Assembly (NCBI RefSeq): GCF_001654915.1
Contig: NZ_LXEQ01000034.1
Strand: one strand, 5' to 3'
Length of the DNA stretch: 64,000 nt
Source: Buttiauxella ferragutiae
GTDB lineage: Bacteria; Pseudomonadota; Gammaproteobacteria; Enterobacterales; Enterobacteriaceae
The notes beneath the pieces are model-generated. The model saw nothing but the letters and a program-made list of their open reading frames with translations. It was not told the DNA's origin and searched no databases. Position numbers and translations under genes: made by a program. Below, one piece after another: positions 9,531-17,179 of the stretch (its first letter is position 1; each line of letters begins with the position of its first letter).

Positions 9531-9914
9531 ATGATTACTGGTATCCAAATTACTAAAGCTGCAAATGATTCACTCTTGAACTCTATCTGGCTGTTAGATA
9601 GCGAAAAAGGTGAAGCGCGTTGTGTATGTGCTAAAGCTGATTTTGCAGAAGACGAAGTTGTCGCAGTGAGCAAATTGGGTGAGTTCGAATATCGCGAAAT
9701 CGGCGTGGAAGCAAAACCTGAAGTTCGTGTAGAAGGTGGCCAGCATCTGAATGTGAACGTTCTGCGTCGTGAAACTCTGGAAGATGCTGTTAAGCACCCA
9801 GAAAAATACCCACAGTTGACCATTCGTGTGTCTGGCTATGCGGTACGTTTCAACTCACTGACTCCAGAACAACAGCGTGACGTTATTGCTCGTACTTTCA
9901 CTGCAAGCCTGTAA
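9531..9914 (+). CDS. grcA: Autonomous glycyl radical cofactor
   Basis: Small stand-in for the C-terminal glycyl-radical domain of pyruvate formate-lyase. It restores activity after oxygen cleaves PflB, and is activated by the PflA radical SAM enzyme. Length 127 residues. The radical motif RVSGYAVRFNSL carries the radical Gly102 at the E. coli position. The ribosome site is GGGAG. The gene is monocistronic, with an FNR box upstream and a strong terminator after it, in keeping with high anaerobic expression. Confidence 0.97.
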   Translation: MITGIQITKAANDSLLNSIWLLDSEKGEARCVCAKADFAEDEVVAVSKLGEFEYREIGVEAKPEVRVEGGQHLNVNVLRRETLEDAVKHPEKYPQLTIRVSGYAVRFNSLTPEQQRDVIARTFTASL

Positions 9915-9930
9915 TTCTTAAAATATTTAA

Positions 9931-9961
9931 AAAGCCGGTGGCAGTTGCACCGGCTTTTTTT
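9931..9961 (+). terminator. Terminator of grcA
   Basis: AAAGCCGGTG pairs perfectly with CACCGGCTTT around a 7-base loop and is followed by T residues. It starts 16 bases after the grcA stop. Confidence 0.85.
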
Positions 9962-10014
9962 ATGGTTCTGGTTCAAGAATGTAACGGAACGGTTAAAACT
10001 CTAACTCAAATCAT

Positions 10015-10043
10015 AAAAAAACCGCCTCCTGGGAGACGGTTTC
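10015..10043 (-). terminator. Terminator of srmB
   Basis: On the minus strand AACCGTCTCC pairs with GGAGGCGGTT (one mismatch), then a run of T follows. It lies 20 bases after the srmB stop. Confidence 0.8.
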
Positions 10044-10062
10044 TATAGCTGCTGACGAATTA

Positions 10063-11382
10063 TTAAGCGGATTCGGTTTTCGCACTGCTTGGTTTACGGC
10101 GCTTACCGACATTCTTTTTATCGCGTAGACGGACCTTCACACGCGGCTTTTCTTTATCGTCTTTTTTCTTTTCTTCACGCTTAGCGAGCACTTTCTTCGA
10201 CGGCTTACCAGTGAGCTTCTCACTTGGTGCACGGGTCGTTGGGCGCAGCTCTTCAATTATGCGCGATTTCATGGGTTCTTTCATGTAACGCGTCACTTTG
10301 CCAAGTAGCAAATGGTCATGCGCTTCAACCAGAGAAATAGCGATTCCTTTGAGGCCAGCACGGCCTGTACGCCCAATACGGTGCAGGTAAGTATCGGCTG
10401 TACGCGGCATATCAAAGTTGAAGACATGGCTGACTTCTGGAATATCAATACCACGTGCGGCAACATCTGTAGCGATCAATACGTTCACGCGGCCATCAGT
10501 CAAACGCTTGATAGCTTCGGTACGCTTCATCTGCACCATTTCGCCTTCGAGGTAGCAGGTGTTGATACCCGCTTCACGCAGCCAGGCAACCAGCTCATGC
10601 ACACGGTCACGTTTGCGAACAAAAACGATCGAACGGGTGGTATCCGGCTGTTTCAGCAAATGCACCAGCAGTGCAGTTTTGTGCTCAACGTTGTCGGCGC
10701 GGTAGTACCACTGGTGGATTTTCTTGCGCTCGCGTGTTGATGATGTCGCGGAAACTTCAACTGGATCTTCTAACAAACGTTCTGCGAAATTCTTAATCGC
10801 ATCGCCTTCCAGCGTTGCAGAGAACAGCATGGTTTGTTTGCGCCAGCGAGTTTCAGCAGCAATGGTTTCAATATCCTGCGCAAAGCCCAGATCCAACATG
10901 CGATCGGCTTCATCAAGAATCAGTGTCTCTACTGCACGGCAATCAAAGTTTTCTTCTTTGATGTATTGCAGCAGGCGACCCGTTGTTGCAACAACGATAT
11001 CCTGGTTTTCGCTGAACACTTCAGCGTGGTTCATATATGCCACGCCACCCGTGATGGTTGCGATATCAAGATGGGTATGTTTTGCCAGTTCACGAGCATG
11101 ATCGGCTACTTGCATTGCCAGTTCACGTGTTGGCGTGACAATCAAAATACGTGGTGGTCCAGACTTCTTACGCGGGAAATCGACCAAATGCTGTAACACA
11201 GGCAGCAAATAAGCGGCTGTTTTACCGGTACCGGTTGGTGCGGAACCAAGGACATCACGCCCTTCAAGTGCAGGTGGAATGGCGGCAGCCTGAATAGCTG
11301 TCGGGCGGGTAAAGCCCTTGTCCTGGAGCGCGAGCAACAAGCTCTCGTCAAGTTCCAGTTCGGAAAAAGTGGTTACAGTCAT
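10063..11382 (-). CDS. srmB: ATP-dependent RNA helicase SrmB
   Basis: DEAD-box helicase that helps early assembly of the 50S ribosomal subunit, mainly at low temperature. The 439 residues hold the helicase core with Q-motif region near 12-40, Walker A GSAPTGTGKT near 47, LDEADRMLDLGFA (DEAD), the SAT motif FSATLEG, and HRIGRTGRAG at the end of RecA domain 2. A basic tail rich in Lys and Arg follows from about 375, slightly shorter than in E. coli (444 residues). Transcribed away from trmN6. Confidence 0.96.
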   Translation of the reverse strand: MTVTTFSELELDESLLLALQDKGFTRPTAIQAAAIPPALEGRDVLGSAPTGTGKTAAYLLPVLQHLVDFPRKKSGPPRILIVTPTRELAMQVADHARELAKHTHLDIATITGGVAYMNHAEVFSENQDIVVATTGRLLQYIKEENFDCRAVETLILDEADRMLDLGFAQDIETIAAETRWRKQTMLFSATLEGDAIKNFAERLLEDPVEVSATSSTRERKKIHQWYYRADNVEHKTALLVHLLKQPDTTRSIVFVRKRDRVHELVAWLREAGINTCYLEGEMVQMKRTEAIKRLTDGRVNVLIATDVAARGIDIPEVSHVFNFDMPRTADTYLHRIGRTGRAGLKGIAISLVEAHDHLLLGKVTRYMKEPMKSRIIEELRPTTRAPSEKLTGKPSKKVLAKREEKKKDDKEKPRVKVRLRDKKNVGKRRKPSSAKTESA

Positions 11383-11515
11383 GGTCTTCCTCTATGTAGG
11401 GCGCCGATTATAGACGTTATGGCTGCGATCTTCATCTGTTTGTGTGGATAACTGATGCTTTTCCTGGCAGCGACTTTCCCCTATGCTACACCCGTTTCTC
11501 TACAGGGTAGCTAAG

Positions 11516-12253
11516 ATGTGCAGTCAAAAAGCAGTATTGCGTCGTGATGGATTCACCTTCAAACAGTTCTTTGTAGCGCACGATCGATGCGCAATGAAAG
11601 TCGGTACCGATGGCACATTGCTGGGCGCATGGGTACCCGTAGCAAATGTGAAAAACGTGTTGGATATTGGCACTGGAAGCGGCTTGCTGGCATTAATGCT
11701 AGCGCAGCGCACGCCTGACAATGTCACGATCGATGCAGTAGAACTTGATCCTGTTGCCGCTGAGCAAGCTGCGGAAAACGCCGCAGGGTGCAAGTGGTCT
11801 TCGCGTATCTCAGTTCATTGCGCTGATATTCGTGAATGGGCGCAACAAGCCACGCAACGTTACTCGTTAATCGTCAGCAACCCGCCATTTTTTTCCCAGG
11901 GCAGTGATTGTGCTTCGCCGGAGCGCGCTCAGGCTCGCTATACCACAACGCTTGATCATAACGCGTTGTTGAGTAGTGCCGCACAGTTGATCACTGAAGA
12001 TGGTTTTTTCTGTGTGATCATGCCTGAAACGTCGGGAACGGCTTTTTGTGAACTGGCAAAAACACAGGGATGGTTTGTACGTTACCGTACGGATATCGCA
12101 GATAATGAAACTCGCTTGCCGCATCGTGTGATGTTGGCACTGTCACCAACTGATGGTGAGTATTTTACCGAGCGTTTGACGATTCGTGGGCCAGACCAAC
12201 ACTATTCCGAAGGTTACTGTGGCCTGACCCAGGACTTCTATTTGTTTATGTAA
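11516..12253 (+). CDS. trmN6: tRNA1(Val) (adenine37-N6)-methyltransferase
   Basis: Formerly YfiC; methylates N6 of A37 in tRNA-Val(cmo5UAC). Rossmann-type methyltransferase of 245 residues with the S-adenosylmethionine loop VLDIGTGSGLLALMLA near 43 and the catalytic adenine-binding tetrapeptide NPPF near 123 (NPPY in E. coli). ATG at 11516 (MCSQKAVLRRDGF) aligns with the E. coli start; the frame is open further upstream but without conserved sequence. Its last 16 bases overlap the end of nadB on the opposite strand. Confidence 0.94.
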   Translation: MCSQKAVLRRDGFTFKQFFVAHDRCAMKVGTDGTLLGAWVPVANVKNVLDIGTGSGLLALMLAQRTPDNVTIDAVELDPVAAEQAAENAAGCKWSSRISVHCADIREWAQQATQRYSLIVSNPPFFSQGSDCASPERAQARYTTTLDHNALLSSAAQLITEDGFFCVIMPETSGTAFCELAKTQGWFVRYRTDIADNETRLPHRVMLALSPTDGEYFTERLTIRGPDQHYSEGYCGLTQDFYLFM

Positions 12254-13854
12254 AGCGGTGAAAGAATGCTTGGCCCAGAATTTTCAGCCAAATCCGGGTA
12301 GTCCAGCGTGTAGTGCAAACCCCGGCTTTCTTTACGCATCATGGCACAGCGCACAATTAACTCGGCAACCTGCACAAGGTTGCGCAGTTCCAGTAAATTG
12401 TTCGACACGCGGAAGTTGGCATAGTACTCGTCAATTTCCTGCTGCAACATGGTAATTCTGCGCAATGCTCGCTCCAGTCGGCGCGTGGAACGCACAATAC
12501 CGACGTAATCCCACATAAATAAACGCAGTTCATGCCAGTTATGCTGGATAACAACCTGCTCATCAGGATTATCGACCCGGCTGTCATCCCAGTCAGGTAA
12601 TGATCTGGAAATACGCGCGTATGGCATACGCTTCATAATATCTTCTGCAGCAGACCAGCCATAAACCAGGCATTCTAACAACGAGTTCGACGCCATACGG
12701 TTTGCACCATGCAGACCGGTATAAGTCACTTCGCCAATAGCGTATAGCCCATCAACGTCAGTACGGCCATTTTCATCAACCATCACACCGCCACAGGTGT
12801 AATGGGCAGCGGGCACCACAGGTACTGGTTCTTTAGTCAGATCGATACCCAACCCCATCAACTTTTCGTAAATCGTTGGGAAATGGTGGCGCACAAACTC
12901 TTCGGGCTTGTGGCTAATATCCAGATACATGCAATCGGCACCCAGACGTTTCATTTCATGGTCGATGGCACGAGCGACGATATCACGCGGAGCCAGTTCG
13001 CCACGCTCATCAAAATCTGGCATAAAGCGACTGCCATCTGGGCGCTTGAGGTAAGCACCTTCACCGCGCAATGCTTCGGTTAGCAGGAAATTACGAGCCT
13101 GAGGATGGAAGAGGGCTGTTGGATGGAACTGATTAAATTCCAGATTGGCAACGCGGCAACCTGCACGCCACGCCATGGCAATGCCATCACCTGAAGAAAT
13201 ATCTGGATTAGTCGTGTACTGATAAACCTTCGACGCGCCGCCAGTGGCTAAAACCACGGCTTTCGCACGGCAAGTTTCCACTTTCTCGCGATTACGGTTC
13301 CAGATCCAGGCCCCCACGACACGTCGCGTGCCAGGCAGACCGATCTTGTCTGAAACAATAAGATCGACGGCGTTACTACGCTCGATAACACGAATATTTG
13401 GATGGCTCAGTGCTTTGCCGACTAGTGTGGTTTCAACTTCTTTGCCAGTGGCGTCTGCAGCATGGAGAATACGGCGATGGCTATGCCCACCTTCGCGAGT
13501 TAAATGATAGCTTTCCGCGCCATTAGCCTGGATCTCAGTGTCAAACAACACACCTTGATCGATTAACCATTGCACGCAATGGCGTGCGTTACTGGCGACA
13601 AACTCCACCGCATCTCGATCGCAAATTCCGGCGCCTGCAATCAGCGTATCTTCGACATGTGAATCGATGCTATCCGTTTCATCAAACACCGCGGCAATGC
13701 CACCCTGAGCATAAAACGTTGAGCCTTCATTAATTGGCCCTTTACTCAGAACAATAACTTTGCAGTTTTCGGCAAGCCGTAAGGCTAGAGAGAGGCCAGC
13801 AGCTCCGCTACCAACGATTAATACATCACAAGCGAGTTCGGAATTTGCGTTCAT
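12238..13854 (-). CDS. nadB: L-aspartate oxidase
   Basis: FAD enzyme that oxidises L-aspartate to iminoaspartate, the first step of de novo NAD synthesis; the product passes to quinolinate synthase NadA. Residues near 12-30 hold the FAD Rossmann motif VLIVGSGAAGLSLALRLA; HSHRRILHAAD and GLHGANRMASNSLLECLV are family signatures. Length 538 against 540 in E. coli. ATG at 13854 (MNANSEL) is chosen by alignment; a TTG start 21 bases upstream would lie inside the operator. A NadR box sits directly upstream. Confidence 0.96.
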   Translation of the reverse strand: MNANSELACDVLIVGSGAAGLSLALRLAENCKVIVLSKGPINEGSTFYAQGGIAAVFDETDSIDSHVEDTLIAGAGICDRDAVEFVASNARHCVQWLIDQGVLFDTEIQANGAESYHLTREGGHSHRRILHAADATGKEVETTLVGKALSHPNIRVIERSNAVDLIVSDKIGLPGTRRVVGAWIWNRNREKVETCRAKAVVLATGGASKVYQYTTNPDISSGDGIAMAWRAGCRVANLEFNQFHPTALFHPQARNFLLTEALRGEGAYLKRPDGSRFMPDFDERGELAPRDIVARAIDHEMKRLGADCMYLDISHKPEEFVRHHFPTIYEKLMGLGIDLTKEPVPVVPAAHYTCGGVMVDENGRTDVDGLYAIGEVTYTGLHGANRMASNSLLECLVYGWSAAEDIMKRMPYARISRSLPDWDDSRVDNPDEQVVIQHNWHELRLFMWDYVGIVRSTRRLERALRRITMLQQEIDEYYANFRVSNNLLELRNLVQVAELIVRCAMMRKESRGLHYTLDYPDLAENSGPSILSPLYINK

Positions 13855-13856
13855 CG

Positions 13857-13874
13857 TGTTTAATTTACTAAACA
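13857..13874 (-). promoter_or_regulatory. NadR operator of nadB
   Basis: TGTTTA-N6-TAAACA is a perfect match to the NadR palindrome. It ends only two bases before the nadB start codon, so repressor binding would block the leader or early elongation. It predicts NAD-responsive repression as in E. coli. Confidence 0.75.
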
Positions 13875-14287
13875 AAGGTCAGGCCAGCATATCACCCGAT
13901 GTGGGCTGTAACACGCTTTTTTTAAACTGGTGTTATATGAACTAAACAAAAGTAAGCCAAAGCTCAGTTTCATCCGAATAATAGTGTCTTTAAGCACTTT
14001 TTCGTGCCAGTTCACTGTTAGTGGCAGATTTTCTAATGAAAAATCATCATTCATGCGATACTCTGCATGAATCTAGCGATCGCCTTTTCGGACAAAAAAG
14101 GTGCCACCATTTGTGCCATGAAACTTATAATCAAGAAGAGATAATTCGTGGGACAGATCAGGAAAACAACGGCGTAATGGAACTTTGCTCAAATCGAGTG
14201 CTCCAACCGTGAACTTGCTCATTTATGCAGAGTTCGGGTGGCTTTTCAATTACGCGTGGAAATAGGTTTGGGGAGACATTACCTCGG
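13875..14287. other. Divergent intergenic region nadB-rpoE
   Basis: About 410 bases holding the nadB promoter side on the left and the rpoE leader on the right. The sigma-E promoter and the rseD-like ORF are listed separately. The stretch 13900-14170 is AT-rich and probably contains further rpoE promoters, but I can define none of them reliably. No other gene is seen. Confidence 0.5.
14179..14206 (+). promoter_or_regulatory. Sigma-E promoter of rpoE (autoregulation)
   Basis: GGAACTT at 14179-14185 is the sigma-E -35 consensus. TCCAA at 14202-14206, 16 bases downstream, corresponds to the TCTAA -10 element. The arrangement resembles the sigma-E dependent rpoE promoter of E. coli. The predicted start is near 14212, giving a leader of about 75 bases. 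Confidence 0.75.
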
Positions 14288-14291
14288 ATGA
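14238..14291 (+). CDS. rseD: rseD-like leader peptide ORF
   Basis: An open frame upstream of rpoE ends in a TGA that overlaps the rpoE ATG (ATGA), the layout of the translationally coupled rseD leader ORF reported in E. coli. The likely start is GTG at 14238, giving 17 residues ending GLGRHYLG. The frame is open back to 14178, but the sigma-E transcript begins near 14212. The start codon and the ribosome site are weak, so only the coupling geometry is well supported. Confidence 0.35.
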   Translation: MAFQLRVEIGLGRHYLG

Positions 14292-14863
14292 GTGAGCAGT
14301 TAACGGATCAGGTCCTCGTCGAACGGGTCCAGAAGGGAGACAAGACGTCATTTAATTTACTGGTGGTTCGCTATCAGCATAAAGTGGCGAGTCTGGTTTC
14401 CCGATATGTACCTTCAGGAGATGTTCCTGACGTGGTGCAGGAGTCTTTTATCAAAGCTTATCGCGCACTGGATTCATTCCGTGGCGATAGTGCGTTTTAT
14501 ACATGGTTGTACCGCATCGCGGTCAACACGGCAAAAAATTATCTGGTTGCTCAGGGTCGTCGTCCTCCATCAAGCGATGTGGACGCAATTGATGCGGAAA
14601 ACTACGAAAGTGGCAGTGCATTGAAAGAAATTTCGAACCCTGAGAACTTAATGTTGTCTGAAGAACTGAGACAAATAGTTTTCCGTACTATTGAGTCACT
14701 CCCGGAAGATTTACGCATGGCAATTACGTTGCGGGAGTTGGATGGTTTGAGCTATGAAGAAATAGCCGCCATCATGGATTGCCCAGTAGGGACAGTACGT
14801 TCTCGTATTTTCCGTGCGCGGGAAGCTATTGATAATAAAGTTCAACCGCTTATCAGGCGTTGA
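14288..14863 (+). CDS. rpoE: RNA polymerase sigma-E factor
   Basis: ECF sigma factor directing the response to misfolded outer-membrane proteins and LPS defects. At 191 residues it is nearly identical to E. coli RpoE. Region 2 (DVVQESFIKAYRALDSFRGD and WLYRIAVNTAKN) binds the -10 element and core; region 4 (LSYEEIAAIMDCPVGTVRSR) is the helix-turn-helix for GGAACTT. ATG at 14288 has GGGGAGA upstream. The frame continues upstream to 14225, but that extension is not conserved sigma factor sequence. It is the first gene of rpoE-rseA-rseB-rseC and is kept inactive by RseA. Confidence 0.97.
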   Translation: MSEQLTDQVLVERVQKGDKTSFNLLVVRYQHKVASLVSRYVPSGDVPDVVQESFIKAYRALDSFRGDSAFYTWLYRIAVNTAKNYLVAQGRRPPSSDVDAIDAENYESGSALKEISNPENLMLSEELRQIVFRTIESLPEDLRMAITLRELDGLSYEEIAAIMDCPVGTVRSRIFRAREAIDNKVQPLIRR

Positions 14864-14894
14864 CGATAGCGGGTTACTGGAAGGGTAATTAGGC

Positions 14895-15542
14895 ATGCAG
14901 AAAGAACAGCTTTCCGCTTTAATGGATGGGGAAACTCTGGATAGCGAACTGCTAAGTGTCTTGTCACAAGACAAATCATTGCAGCAAAGCTGGGAGAGCT
15001 ACCACCTAATCCGCGATACTATGCGCGGCGATACCAGTGAATTGCTTCATTTTGATATTGCAGCCAATGTTATGGCGGCAATCGAAAATGAACCAGTGCG
15101 TCATGTCACGCCACTTATTACTGAACAGCAGCCTGAACCTCAGCAATGGCAGAAAATGTCGTTCTGGAAAAAGGTACGTCCGTGGGCCAGCCAGCTTACC
15201 CAAGTGGGTGTTGCAGCATGCGTATCGCTTGCGGTAATCGTTGGTGTGCAGCAATATAATGGCCAATCTGACAATCCTGCGCAGCCTGAAGCTCCTGTGT
15301 TCAACACTTTACCGATGATGGGTAAAGCGAGCCCGGTAAGCTTGGGGGTTCCGTCTGACAGCACTGCAAGTACTGGTCAGCAGCAGGTACAGGAACAACG
15401 TCGACGTATCAATGCTATGCTGCAAGATTACGAATTGCAGCGTCGTTTACACGCCGAGCAACTCCAGTTTGAACAGGCACAAACCCAGCAAGCTGCGGTA
15501 CAAGTGCCAGGAAACCAAACGTTAGGAACTCAATCGCAGTAA
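14895..15542 (+). CDS. rseA: Anti-sigma-E factor RseA
   Basis: Single-pass inner-membrane protein that holds sigma-E inactive until DegS and then RseP cut it. Residues 1-85 are the cytosolic sigma-binding domain (MQKEQLSALMDGE). One transmembrane segment lies near 103-120 (VGVAACVSLAVIVGVQ), including the Ala-Cys pair cut by RseP in E. coli. The rest is periplasmic and rich in Gln, where RseB binds. Length 215 residues against 216. It begins 31 bases after rpoE, and its stop overlaps the rseB start (TAATG). Confidence 0.96.
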   Translation: MQKEQLSALMDGETLDSELLSVLSQDKSLQQSWESYHLIRDTMRGDTSELLHFDIAANVMAAIENEPVRHVTPLITEQQPEPQQWQKMSFWKKVRPWASQLTQVGVAACVSLAVIVGVQQYNGQSDNPAQPEAPVFNTLPMMGKASPVSLGVPSDSTASTGQQQVQEQRRRINAMLQDYELQRRLHAEQLQFEQAQTQQAAVQVPGNQTLGTQSQ

Positions 15543-16498
15543 TGAAGCAACTTTGGTATGCACTGTCTCTTATGACAAGCAGCCTGTTGTTCAGCTCAAA
15601 TGCCTCGGCGGACACAGTTTCGTCCGGGGCGTTGTTGCAGCAAATGAACCAGGCGAGTCAGTCACTCAATTATGAGTTGGCATTTATCAGTATTAATAAG
15701 CAAGGGATAGAGTCCTTACGCTATCGCCATGCAAGACTTGATAATCGTCCACTTGCGCAATTGCTTCAGATGGATGGCCCACGCCGAGAAGTTGTCCAGC
15801 GTGGCAGTGAAATCAGCTATTTTGAACCAGGGCTTGAGCCGTTTACGCTCACTGGTGATTACATTGTTGACTCGCTTCCATCAATCGTCTACACCGATTT
15901 CAAACGCTTAACACCTTATTACGACTTCATTTCTGTCGGACGAACTCGTATTGCCGACAGGCTTTGCGAAGTAATCCGAGTCGTGGCACGAGATGGCACG
16001 CGTTACAGCTATATGGTGTGGTTGGACTCGGAAACCAAATTACCTATGCGTGTTGATTTGCTGGACCGTGATGGTGAAACGCTGGAGCAATTCCGCGTTA
16101 TTTCCTTCAACGTCAGCAAAGAAGCCAACGGCATGATGCAAAGCCTGGCGAAGGCGAATTTACCGCCATTGCTGTCAGTGCCGGGTGCTGAAAAAATCAA
16201 TTTTGCCTGGGCACCGACCTGGTTGCCGCAAGGTTTTAGTGAGGTCTCCAGCAGCCGTCGTCCATTGCCGACTGTTGATGTTCCTATCGAATCTCGCCTG
16301 TATTCTGATGGTCTGTTCAGCTTCTCGGTCAACATTAGCCGTGCAGCCAGCAATAGCACCGATCAGCTACTGCGCACCGGGCGCCGCACGGTGAGTTCTG
16401 AAGTTCGGGATAAAACTGAAATTACGATCGTCGGTGAGCTTCCGCCACAAACAGCGAAACGTATTGCTGACAGTATCAAATTCAGGACTGCGCAATGA
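15542..16498 (+). CDS. rseB: Sigma-E regulatory protein RseB
   Basis: Periplasmic protein that binds RseA and shields it from DegS, and is displaced by LPS. The signal peptide MKQLWYALSLMTSSLLF... ends at a likely cleavage after ASA near residue 23. The mature part has the LolA/LolB-like N-terminal domain and a smaller C-terminal domain from about 215. Length 318 residues, as in E. coli. It overlaps rseA by one base and rseC by four (ATGA), so translation is coupled. Confidence 0.96.
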   Translation: MKQLWYALSLMTSSLLFSSNASADTVSSGALLQQMNQASQSLNYELAFISINKQGIESLRYRHARLDNRPLAQLLQMDGPRREVVQRGSEISYFEPGLEPFTLTGDYIVDSLPSIVYTDFKRLTPYYDFISVGRTRIADRLCEVIRVVARDGTRYSYMVWLDSETKLPMRVDLLDRDGETLEQFRVISFNVSKEANGMMQSLAKANLPPLLSVPGAEKINFAWAPTWLPQGFSEVSSSRRPLPTVDVPIESRLYSDGLFSFSVNISRAASNSTDQLLRTGRRTVSSEVRDKTEITIVGELPPQTAKRIADSIKFRTAQ

Positions 16499-16974
16499 TC
16501 AAGGAGTGGGCTACCGTTATCTCCTGGCAAAAAGGTGAAGCACTGTTAAGCTGTGACGTAAAAGCGTCATGCAGTAGCTGTGCTTCACGCGCAGGCTGCG
16601 GCAGCCGCATTCTCAACAAACTCGGCCCACAAACCAGCCACACCTTGTCTGTTGCTTGCGATACGCCGCTGGTGGCGGGGCAAAAAGTCGAATTGGGTAT
16701 TGCTGAAGGCAGCCTGATAGGTTCTGCGTTGCTGGTTTATATGTCCCCATTGCTGGGCTTATTTCTGGTTTCGGGAGTGTTTCAGGCGCTGTTTGGTACC
16801 AACCTTGCGGCGATTTGCGGTGCTGTTCTGGGCGGCGTGGGCGGTTTTCTGATCGCACGCGGGTTCTCATTAAAGCTCAGCCGCCGTGAAACCTGGCAAC
16901 CTGTTATTCTCAGTGTCGCACTACCACCAAATGTTCTTAGAGTCGAAACGACGACTCCTGCGGATAGCCAGTAG
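16495..16974 (+). CDS. rseC: RseC inner-membrane protein
   Basis: Last gene of the sigma-E operon: an inner-membrane protein linked to SoxR reduction and thiamine synthesis in other enterobacteria; its biochemical role is not settled. The 159 residues start with a cytosolic domain that has a cysteine cluster, CDVKASCSSCASRAGC near 20-35, possibly for an iron-sulfur cluster. Two transmembrane segments follow near 75-95 and 103-122. The ATG overlaps the rseB stop. Confidence 0.93.
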   Translation: MIKEWATVISWQKGEALLSCDVKASCSSCASRAGCGSRILNKLGPQTSHTLSVACDTPLVAGQKVELGIAEGSLIGSALLVYMSPLLGLFLVSGVFQALFGTNLAAICGAVLGGVGGFLIARGFSLKLSRRETWQPVILSVALPPNVLRVETTTPADSQ

Positions 16975-17179
16975 AGTCTCCGATATCCGCAATCTGTTAG
17001 ACACACTTTCTATAGGTCTTTCATCTCTCAGCTACGCTTGCATGATGACCTGTTTCCTCGCTTTCTCGTTGTAGTGTAGAATGCGGCGTTTCAGGCAAAA
17101 GACAGCCATTGACATCACGCTCTGTACAGCGCATTGCGCCGAGCTTTCCCGGATTTGTAAGGCATAAAAACCTCTAACT

